A stretch of 64,000 nucleotides of DNA, taken from Chloropicon primus. Lineage: Eukaryota; Chlorophyta; Chloropicophyceae; Chloropicales; Chloropicaceae. Positions 27,274 to 34,297 of this stretch are shown piece by piece. The stretch covers positions 1,116,001-1,180,000 of the forward strand of contig CP060756.1 in NCBI GenBank assembly GCA_023205875.1, in the 5' to 3' direction. Position numbers and translations under genes: made by a program. The notes beneath the pieces were generated by a model. It did no database searches. It was not told where the DNA came from and saw nothing but the letters and a program-made list of their open reading frames with translations. Numbering within the stretch: the first letter of the stretch is position 1; the number at the start of each line of letters is the position of its first letter.

Positions 27274-28262
27274 ATGACGGGGAGGGCTGGGCCAAGGGGC
27301 GGATGGGTCGGCCTCGTGGTCGCTCTTTGTGCGCTCTGTTTCTTGGCGGACGAGGCCTCGGGCATAAAGTTTCGAATGTTTCCGCAGCTGAATCAGAAGG
27401 AGTGCGTGTCCGAGAGCGTGTCGGAGAACCAGTGGGAGCTGGTCCTGGAGTCTGTCGAGGCGAACTTCAGGAAAAATGCGAAGCGAAACTTGACGGATCA
27501 GGAGATCGCGGTCCGCTTGGCCTCCTTCAGGAGGCCCGTGCTAATCGAGATCGGGTTCCTTACCATGTCTCCCAACCCGTCGGACCAGACCATGAAGCCG
27601 GTGGACTACGTCATCACCGACGACAGGGGAAACATGCTGAGCACGAGGACGTCCATCACGCAGGAGGAGGTCGAATGGAAGAGCCACGTCGGGGGGAAAG
27701 GTGCGTCCACCATGCTTTTGCTTCGCGGTTTCCAGCTCGTTCTCTCTCTCTCTCTCTCTGGCTCTTGTTCTGACTTGGGTGGCGCACTTTCTTTGCTCTG
27801 CTGGCGTCGAAAGGTCCTTACACCATCTGCTTCACGGCGAACAAGGAGTTCGGGGTTGTGGAGGTTGACCTGAGCTACTTCCACATCAACGTGCCGGAGG
27901 CTGTTGGCACAAAGCACATGAAACACAGCGCAGAGCTGAGCGAGGAAGACCTTCGAGACATGAAGCCGGTCCTGACTGACGAGGAGCTCAAGTACTTCGC
28001 CAAGGAGGAGCACATCCTTGAGCTCAAGGGGGACATGAGGAAGGTGGGCACGGCGGTGTACCAGGCGTACTACGAACAGCAGCACATCAAGCAGATCATG
28101 AACCGCCAGCACAGGGGAATCTGGCAGTTTGCAGTCAAGGTGAAGATTCTTGGGTCCGTAGAGGCCTTTTCCATTGTGCTTTGCAGCATCATTCAGTACA
28201 TCTGCGTCCGACGCCTCTTCAGAGGCAAAAAGTCTGGGAGCGTAAGGGGCGGATTAGTGTAG
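27274..28262 (+). CDS. p24/TMED (GOLD-domain) cargo receptor, copy B
   Basis: Two exons, 27274..27700 and 27814..28262 (AAAG|GTGCGT; CGAAAG|GTCC), 291 residues. Signal peptide VGLVVALCALCFLADEASG, then IKFRMFPQLNQKECVSESVS and FRKNAKRNLTDQEIAVRLASF, nearly colinear with copy A; GPYTICFTANKEFGVVEVDLSYFHINVPEAVG mirrors the same region of copy A. One span (VEAFSIVLCSIIQYICV) and tail RRLFRGKKSGSVRGGLV. The intron lies exactly where copy A reads AKGPYYVCF without interruption, so one copy gained or lost it. The tail has the KK-type basic cluster typical of COPI binding. Confidence 0.87.
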
Positions 28263-28672
28263 AGGAGGGGGCGACCTCGTCGTCGTCACACGGCCTTCAT
28301 CCAAATGCAATAAACGCAAATAAGGCAACCACTGGTAATGCCATCCTGTTCCACACGTTTTGACGCCACCCCGGCCACTCCCCATTTCTGCAATGCACCA
28401 ACGCGGCCCGAGGTCCCATTCCCCTCGACGTTTTGACGATTGACCCCTCCCTCGCACAAAATCAAGTTGGACAGTTGGCCGAGCCGAGAGCGGAACAGGA
28501 AGAGGACTTGGTCGAGCCAGTATGGGGTCCAGGGCTGAGGGACGGGAGTGAAGCGAACCTTCAGGCCCAGGGAAAGTCACAAAGGTCCCACCTTTGTTTA
28601 CCGGTTGCGCGGCCGCTTGGTGGAGCTCGAACGTTGGGAAGGAAAGTAAGAACAGAACATTTCTGTGTGAAG
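28263..28672. other. spacer of 410 bp ahead of the NEK kinase
   Basis: Between the stop of p24 copy B and the kinase ATG on the same strand. The kinase reading frame stays open far upstream, but there is no ATG in it before 28673 and the residues are unremarkable, so I regard this as 3' UTR plus promoter and 5' UTR. No RNA gene recognised. Confidence 0.5.
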
Positions 28673-30151
28673 ATGGCGGTCAGTAAGAGCCCAGAGAAGA
28701 AGAAGAAGAGGGTGGTCTCCTCCTCGTCCAAGAGCACAACGAAGAAGAGGAGGTTGAAACTCTCGGACTTCTTGTTCAAGGGCGAGCTCGGGAGGGGGAC
28801 TTACGGGTCGGTCTTCAAGGCCCTGAGGAGGGGAAAGACCAAGCCTTACGCTATCAAGGTGATAAACATGAAAGGCATGACGAAGAAGCAGCTGCACGAC
28901 TGCTCGGAGGAGGTTCGAATATTGTCCTCGCTGAAGAACGCGAGCATAGTCAAGTACTTGGACAGTTTCGTGGACGCAGGGAAGCTGTACATAGTCATGG
29001 AGTACGTGCCCAATGGCACCCTGTACGACTTTTATAAGAACAAGAAGGAGAAAGCGGAGGAGAACTTCGTTTGGACCACCTTGGTGAGCCTCTCCCTGGC
29101 GCTGCAGTACATTCACGGGAAGAAGATCTTGCACCGCGACGTGAAGAGCACGAACGTTTTTCTGGACAGGAACCTCAAGGTGAGACTCGGTGATTTCGGG
29201 GTCGCCAAGGTCCTCGGTGCCAGCAAGAAGATGGCCAAGACAGTGGTGGGAACGCCGTTTTACCTCAGCCCGGAGCTGTGCCAGGGTCGTCCTTACAACG
29301 ACAAGTCGGATATCTGGGCCCTTGGCATCGTGATGTACGAGCTGTGCATGAGAACCCACCCTTTCATAGCGGACAGCCCGATTCAGCTGAGCCAAAAGAT
29401 TGTGGGGGGGAAGTTTCATCCAATCAGGGGGTTCTCCCTGGAGGTGACGACCATCATTCAAAAGTGCCTGGCGGTGAACCCCCTTGAGCGGCCAAGCGCT
29501 GCAGACATCTTGAAGCTGGCAATCGTCCAGACGAAAGCCCGGGAGCTTGGCCTCCTGTCAGACGTGATCAAGGAGAAGAAGGAGACACCGACCAGCAGTG
29601 GCAACTCTCCCCAAACGAAGACGCCAAAGCCTTCGGTGAAGGACATTCGGAAGTTCAAGTTCGAGAGCTCCATGGGAGTGGAGGGCCTGGCATCTGGGGC
29701 ACAAGCAAAGTCCCTCAGCAACAGCCCTGAGGCAAAGCCCAAGGACAACGCGGACGACAAGACCATGGTGAGGGACCTTCCCCTGTACCCGAGTACCAGC
29801 GACCCGATCGACGAAGACTCCATGCTCCAGGCAGCTCTTCCGGTGTTGCAGAGTAAACCAGTGTATCAACAGGCAAGTGCGAAGCAGACTGAGGTAGACT
29901 TGGGGAGGCAGCTGAAGGATCACATGGCCCTTGCTAGGGCATCTTGTGCCGAGTGGGTGGGCCAGGAAGAGCTGCAAGAACTGTTCGCCTTGATTTCTAA
30001 CCACCAAAACTCGCAAGGCTCCTCGAATCAGAGTGACTTGGCAGAGCTGTTCAAAGAAGCGCACGTTCTGTCTCCGGTGATTGACCCTGAAGCGCTCGTG
30101 ACGATTTACAGGCTCCATAACCTTGAGCGGGAAGCGAAAATGATCAGTTAA
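28673..30151 (+). CDS. NEK-family protein kinase
   Basis: Serine/threonine kinase of 492 residues from the ATG at 28673. A basic N-terminus (KKKKRVVSSSSKSTTKKRR) precedes the kinase domain. Its motifs are Gly loop GELGRGTYGSVFKA, Lys in KPYAIKVIN, catalytic loop ILHRDVKSTNVFLD, DFG in LGDFGVAKVL, activation-loop end TVVGTPFYLSPELC, and SDIWALGIVMYELC. LHRDVKSTNVFL and the short CMRTHPF segment are typical of NIMA-related kinases, which in algae control cell cycle and ciliary length or severing (Chlamydomonas FA2 and relatives). The 220-residue C-terminal tail is Ser/Pro-rich and ends in a helical segment. Substrate unknown. The stop is 27 bp from that of the convergent WDR76-like gene. Confidence 0.93.
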   Translation: MAVSKSPEKKKKRVVSSSSKSTTKKRRLKLSDFLFKGELGRGTYGSVFKALRRGKTKPYAIKVINMKGMTKKQLHDCSEEVRILSSLKNASIVKYLDSFVDAGKLYIVMEYVPNGTLYDFYKNKKEKAEENFVWTTLVSLSLALQYIHGKKILHRDVKSTNVFLDRNLKVRLGDFGVAKVLGASKKMAKTVVGTPFYLSPELCQGRPYNDKSDIWALGIVMYELCMRTHPFIADSPIQLSQKIVGGKFHPIRGFSLEVTTIIQKCLAVNPLERPSAADILKLAIVQTKARELGLLSDVIKEKKETPTSSGNSPQTKTPKPSVKDIRKFKFESSMGVEGLASGAQAKSLSNSPEAKPKDNADDKTMVRDLPLYPSTSDPIDEDSMLQAALPVLQSKPVYQQASAKQTEVDLGRQLKDHMALARASCAEWVGQEELQELFALISNHQNSQGSSNQSDLAELFKEAHVLSPVIDPEALVTIYRLHNLEREAKMIS

Positions 30152-30158
30152 ACGTATT

Positions 30159-30170
30159 TTGTAATTACAA
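30159..30170. terminator. palindromic double TGTAA signal between convergent stops
   Basis: TTGTAATTACAA is a perfect 12-bp palindrome inside the 27-bp space between the NEK stop (30151) and the WDR76-like stop (30179). It carries TGTAA on both strands at once, so one element could specify polyadenylation of both transcripts. Confidence 0.55.
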
Positions 30171-30178
30171 GTTGTGTT

Positions 30179-31588
30179 TCAAGAGAACAAGGCTATTCTG
30201 CCTGAGCTGGTAGCTGCGCCGAGGAGGGGCAGGGCAGGGTGGACGAAGAACCTTGATGGAATCGCTGTCAGGAAATCGCTGGATAAGCTCGAGATCCGTT
30301 TCCCGTCAACGCTGCTGTAGATGAACACTTCCCTCCTCATCGAGCCGCAAACAATTCCGTCAGCCGCTGGCGTCCAGATAGCTCTGAAAGGAAGTGTCCA
30401 CCTGCCGGTCTGAGTGTTGTGCTTTATCCTCACGCTGGCGGACTTGTTCTTCTTGAAATCCCAAATACTCAGATGGCTGTCGTAACAGGTGGTCAGCACC
30501 CGTTTTGAGCCATCGGGACTGAAGTAAGCGGCTTGGCAGGACTTTGCGTGAGCGTACTTCTCAACCGCGCGCGGCAGTTTCCTCAAATCCCACACGCCAA
30601 CGTCGCCACCAGTGCAGGAGGTGGCGAAAAGGTTGCCTTCGCTCGGCTCAATGTGCACCGTGTTGATCTTCCTGTGGTGCATCTCAAAGGGCTTTACGAC
30701 TGGCTTGTTTGTCCTCGCGTCGGCCACCAGGAATTCCCCTTCGTTGTCGCACAGGTACACGGTCCTGCCCGCGCTGTCCACGTCAAAGGCGCTGAACTCG
30801 TGCACGTGGTTCTCTGCGCAGCTGTAAATTTCCTGGAACACCCCTTCGTTCACGTCGAGCCTCCTGCACGTCCCGTCATAGCTGCAAGTGAACAAGTCCC
30901 TCCCCGAGGTCGGGCACCACTTCAGCCCGGACATGTACTGAGTGTGGGGCTGGACCTGGACGTTCACCTGCGAGAACCCTTTGGACAGATTCCACAAGCC
31001 GACCCTCCCGTCCTTATCCCCTGCGGCGATCATCGCGAAGTCCGACCTCGGCATGATGCCAACGTGCGAGGCACCGTTCTTCGTCACCTTGACGCAGTTC
31101 TCTTCTGCGAGGGACAGGTTGGCGAGATCTGCCGCGGACGTGGCCCTGCCCGACGAGGAGCTCGTCGTCGCGGAGCCTTTGGCCCTCAGGAGCTCGAGCA
31201 TGGCCGCCTCGTCCTCGTCGTCCTCGTAGATGCTCTCGAACTTCACTGGACCAGTCTTCCTGGAGGGCCTGGAGGGCTCCGGGGCATGGATGCTCCCGCC
31301 GTTCGTGAGCGTGATGCTGCCGTTGGCGCTCTCGCTCGCGATCATCTCTCCACTCGGTTTCATCCCCCTCACGCGGAGGCTCCTCCTGGCCACCACGGGC
31401 TCGCTCCTCTTCTGCCTCTTCACCCCCCTCTGACTCGCCTTCCTCGTCGGCGTCTTGCGCTCGGCCACCTGGGCCGAGGCATCGAGCAGCTTGAGCTCCA
31501 GCATTCTCTCCTTGTTCTTCATGATCTGCTCCTCCCTCGCCTTCTCGTAGTCCACCGAGCCCTCGGTGGTGGAGCCCCGCAGCAGCAT
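30179..31588 (-). CDS. WDR76/CMR1-type WD40 protein
   Basis: 469 residues from the ATG at 31588. The N-terminus SVDYEKAREEQIMKNKERMLEL is the hallmark of the WDR76/CMR1 family, followed by a basic, disordered segment (nuclear). A seven-bladed propeller runs from about 165: VGIMPRSDFAMIAAGDKDGRVGLWNL, GLKWCPTSGRDLFTCSYDGT, TVHIEPSEGNLFATSCTGGDVGVWDL, LTTCYDSHLSIWDFKKN. Family members bind damaged DNA and histones and associate with DDB1-CUL4 ligases or intranuclear quality-control sites (yeast Cmr1). Intronless. The specific role here is inferred from family. Confidence 0.88.
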   Translation of the reverse strand: MLLRGSTTEGSVDYEKAREEQIMKNKERMLELKLLDASAQVAERKTPTRKASQRGVKRQKRSEPVVARRSLRVRGMKPSGEMIASESANGSITLTNGGSIHAPEPSRPSRKTGPVKFESIYEDDEDEAAMLELLRAKGSATTSSSSGRATSAADLANLSLAEENCVKVTKNGASHVGIMPRSDFAMIAAGDKDGRVGLWNLSKGFSQVNVQVQPHTQYMSGLKWCPTSGRDLFTCSYDGTCRRLDVNEGVFQEIYSCAENHVHEFSAFDVDSAGRTVYLCDNEGEFLVADARTNKPVVKPFEMHHRKINTVHIEPSEGNLFATSCTGGDVGVWDLRKLPRAVEKYAHAKSCQAAYFSPDGSKRVLTTCYDSHLSIWDFKKNKSASVRIKHNTQTGRWTLPFRAIWTPAADGIVCGSMRREVFIYSSVDGKRISSLSSDFLTAIPSRFFVHPALPLLGAATSSGRIALFS

Positions 31589-31868
31589 CTTGGCGGGAGA
31601 CACAAGGATCGAGCACAAGGATCGAGGGAACCGAAGAGAGCAGAGTAGTCGTGTGCCACCGACCGACCTCTCTCACTTTTGAGGGCTTGAGCAGCTTTCG
31701 CTTTCCCTCGTCAAATTTTGTGGCCAAGAATTTTCGCGCTCCTTGACGTTAGTTTTGTCGAAAAACCAAAGGAGCAAAGGGAAGTTGTTTTGCTGCCCAA
31801 TCCATCCTCGGTCTGGGTTTCTGTTGTCGGTTCGGAATATATAATACAAGCTGCTTCTTTCGCACTAC

Positions 31869-31913
<45 letters not shown>

Positions 31914-31933
31914 ACGCGCGTGCGCGTGCCATT
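31589..31933. other. spacer of 345 bp with a long GT microsatellite
   Basis: Between the WDR76-like start and the stop of the CxxC-less thioredoxin gene (both minus). The main feature is the microsatellite at 31870-31912; the rest is AT-richer than the coding DNA and shows no gene. Confidence 0.5.
31870..31912 (+). repeat. (GT)n microsatellite, about 21 units
   Basis: Uninterrupted alternating G and T, followed by alternating CG/GC-rich sequence (GGACGCGCGTGCGCGTGCC). The whole block is alternating purine-pyrimidine. It lies just past the stop of the CxxC-less thioredoxin gene. Confidence 0.9.
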
Positions 31934-33172
31934 TCACTTCCAAAAGTAGGCTCGCGGCGCCTTCTCGCCCAGATAAACTCGTCCTCGCGCCGGGACCCTT
32001 CGCACGCTGATGGCAAAAGACTTCTGCTTCCTCCGCATGACCTCCTTCTTCCCCTGGTTGTAGTTCGTCTCCATCTCTTTCTTCTTGTCCTCAAAGTCGG
32101 AGGAGGGGGAGCCCTCCTTGGCCTTGACCGCGTTGGCGAGGAGCCACTCGAGCCTCTGGAGCTGCTTGGCCCTCCTGAACCCCACGAGCTTCACCAAGGC
32201 CAAGAAGGCGTCCATCTTCTTCCTCTCCTCGATCTTCTGGGCCTGGGCCTTCTTCTCCTGGGCGTCCATCACCTTGAGGTAAGCCAGAACGAAGAGCGGC
32301 GAAGCCACCACGGCTTTCCACAGCTTTGGCCTCAGCACCACCCCGACCGGCCGCAGGGGCGTGGAGAGGCACTTCATGGTGAACCTGCCGACGTTCGAGA
32401 GGAACCTCGCAATCCCCGTGCTCTCTGACACCCTCTGCAGCATGGCCTTGACGGCCATCGGCGAGTTCGCCTCGCAAGTCTCGATGAGCCTGCCGTCCCG
32501 GAAGCACATGAACGTGGGCAGCTGCTTGATCTGCGACGTGTCCACCACGGACGAGATTCCCTGGACGCGCGCGAAGAGAGCGACGACGGTGACGACGACA
32601 ACGAGTCAGTCCAAAAGAGAAAGCAAAACCGTAAAACCACAAAGCCATGACAAACATGCACGCACGCACACACATCACATACACAGAGAGAGAGAGAGAG
32701 AGACGGTGTGTGTGTGTGTATATATATGTATATATATATATGCTGTGTGCGTGACGAGGCAAGAGCTCGCTCGTTCGCGCGTCCAGAACCACACCCACCT
32801 TGAGCTTGTCCACGTCCACTTTGGCGAACATGAGCTGAGAGTACTCCTTCTTCTTGCTCAGCTCGGCGAAGATGGGCTCGAAGCGGTGGCACAGCAGCTG
32901 GTCCCTCGTGCTCTTCTCCTGCGGAAGAGAGCGAGCGAAAAAGAAGAAAAGCAAAAACGCGGCTCGCGGGTCAGCTCAAGACCTCGACCAAACGCCCGCC
33001 TCCCCGCAAGAAGCGACGCACTTACCCCGCGGAACATGACGACGAGCGTCTTCCCCTTGCTCTTCCTCAAGATATCTTCCCACCCTTTCTTGGTGATAAT
33101 AGCCGTAACCCTGGGCTTCACGAGCTGCACGAGCCTCCTCGTCCTCGTCCTCCGTAGCCGCCTCACCGCCAT
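31934..33172 (-). CDS. thioredoxin-fold protein without CxxC
   Basis: Three exons: 33026..33172, 32799..32918, 31934..32560 (donors GGG|GTAAGT and AAG|GTGGGT), 297 residues. The N-terminus MAVRRLRRTRTRRLVQLVKP is strongly basic, like an organelle leader. A thioredoxin domain follows: TLVVMFRGEKSTRDQLLCHRFEPIF, QLMFAKVDVDKLKGISSVVD, IKQLPTFMCFRDGRLIETCEA with the cis-Pro. The usual WCGPC is replaced by an insert without the Cys pair, so it cannot act as a dithiol reductase. The C-terminal 150 residues are basic helices (MDAQEKKAQAQKIEERKKM; GKKEVMRRKQKSFAISVRR). Introns carry GT and AT microsatellites. Function unknown. Confidence 0.75.
32705..32742 (+). repeat. GT/AT microsatellite in an intron
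   Basis: A (GT)n run passing into (TA)n with one interruption, preceded by an (AG)n run at about 32688-32702, all within the second intron of the CxxC-less thioredoxin gene. Confidence 0.9.
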
Positions 33173-33293
33173 CTCGCCTCCCTCTCCCTCTCTCCCACCC
33201 TCTCCTTCTTCTTTCCCCACGAACCCCAACCCCTCCCCTCTCTCTCTCCTTCCCACACCTCTCCTTCCCACACCTCTCCTCCGCTCCTGGCCG

Positions 33294-33300
33294 GATAAGG
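33294..33300 (+). promoter_or_regulatory. GATAAGG element in eS30 promoter
   Basis: Exact GATAAGG, about 200 bp ahead of the eS30 ATG; a related CGAATAAGACGG lies at about 33381. Confidence 0.4.
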
Positions 33301-33310
33301 CTTCAAAGGG

Positions 33311-33330
33311 TTCGGATCCCGGGATCCGAA
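33311..33330. promoter_or_regulatory. perfect 20-bp palindrome
   Basis: TTCGGATCCCGGGATCCGAA reads identically on both strands with no central spacer. It lies in the divergent eS30 promoter. Such perfect long palindromes are typical of dimeric-factor binding sites; no factor is known here. Confidence 0.6.
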
Positions 33331-33340
33331 TACGAACGTC

Positions 33341-33350
33341 ACCCACCGAA
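33341..33350 (+). promoter_or_regulatory. ACCCACCGAA motif, ribosomal-protein promoter
   Basis: ACCCACCGAA, 148 bp ahead of the eS30 ATG. The identical decamer (on the other strand) lies in the eL33/eS26 divergent promoter at 38748-38757. Both are also followed or accompanied by GGCGG-rich sequence. Candidate element for ribosomal-protein genes. Confidence 0.45.
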
Positions 33351-33497
33351 ACAATGGAATGGCGGCGGCTCGGCCCTCGCTCCCCGAATAAGACGGAATT
33401 AGCACGGAGAGGATTCAGGGCGAGGGAGCCCGAGGCGAGTTGAGGGGAGGGGACTACTCGAGCAAACGACGCGTCGACGAGGGTGAAGAAAGGAAGC

Positions 33498-34089
33498 TAT
33501 GGGTAAGTGACGAGGGCGAAGACGCGAAGACGCGGGGGAGAGGGGACGGAAGCGCCTGGAGGGGTTTGCGTTCACCGCACGGGAAGGACCTGCCGCTTTG
33601 TCGCGCGCGGGGTCTCTCTCTCTCTCGCTTTTGCTGGTGTGTGTGTGGGGGGGACCGACCGACCCACTCACGGCTTGTTCGTTCGTTCGAGCGTTGTGGG
33701 GTGGACTGGGGCTGGGACTTCCGAGACGCCGCGCCTTGCTTCTTCTTTTCCTTTTCTGGCCGCGGCGCTGCGTGCGTTTTTTTCTTCCCACCACGCCCGT
33801 GTTTGTGTGCGATCTTCCCGCGGTCGATTGGGTTCTCTTTTTCGAAGGGAAGTGTCGTCTAACCGTCTTTTCTGCGCTTGCTCTCCCCCTCGCAATGACA
33901 ACAGGTAAAGTTCACGGTTCTCTAGCTCGTGCCGGTAAGGTGCGCGGCCAAACGCCAAAGGTGGCCAAGCAGGAAAAGAAGAAGGTGCCAAAGGGACGCG
34001 CCTACAAGAGGTTGTTGTACAACAGAAGGTTCGTCAACGTCGTCGTTGGCTTCGGAAAGAAGAGAGGACCAAACTCCAACCCAACCTAA
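33498..34089 (+). CDS. RPS30: 40S ribosomal protein eS30
   Basis: Two exons: coding part of exon 1 is only ATGG (33498..33501), followed by a 403-bp intron (GTAAGT...ACAACAG) and exon 2 33905..34089; 62 residues. The mature sequence is [20 protein letters not shown], then [20 protein letters not shown] and [19 protein letters not shown], which is the complete eS30 of the small subunit body. Unlike animals, it is not made as a fusion with the ubiquitin-like FUBI, matching plants and fungi. Splicing after the first codon restores the conserved MGKVHG start; an in-frame ATG in the intron end (MTTGKVHG) is an unlikely alternative. Confidence 0.95.
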
Positions 34090-34240
34090 GATGCCCGAAG
34101 CGGTGAAAATATACTTAATATAGGACATTAAAGAAATCTATTAGACACAACGACAGGCACAGGTTTAGGGATGGAGGCACTGCAGCTACTACTAAGATAC
34201 TCGAAGCGTGCTCTGCTCCGGACCTATGAGGGAGACCCCT

Positions 34241-34286
34241 ATATATATATACACACACGCACGCACGCACGCACGCACGCACACGT
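34241..34286 (+). repeat. AT/AC/ACGC microsatellite between convergent genes
   Basis: (AT)n passes into (AC)n and then (ACGC)n, in the spacer between the stops of eS30 and the uronate-isomerase-like gene, ending a few bases before the stop of the latter. Confidence 0.9.
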
Positions 34287-34297
34287 GTCTATGCGAG

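Larger units (their letters stand above)
33173..33497. promoter_or_regulatory. divergent promoter of thioredoxin-fold gene and eS30
   Basis: A 325-bp region with several separate signals: a tandem TTCCCACACCTCTCC repeat near 33249-33278, a GATAAGG at 33294, a 20-bp perfect palindrome at 33311-33330 and a motif shared with the eL33/eS26 promoter at 33341-33350. The eS30 transcription start presumably lies shortly before 33498. Confidence 0.6.
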
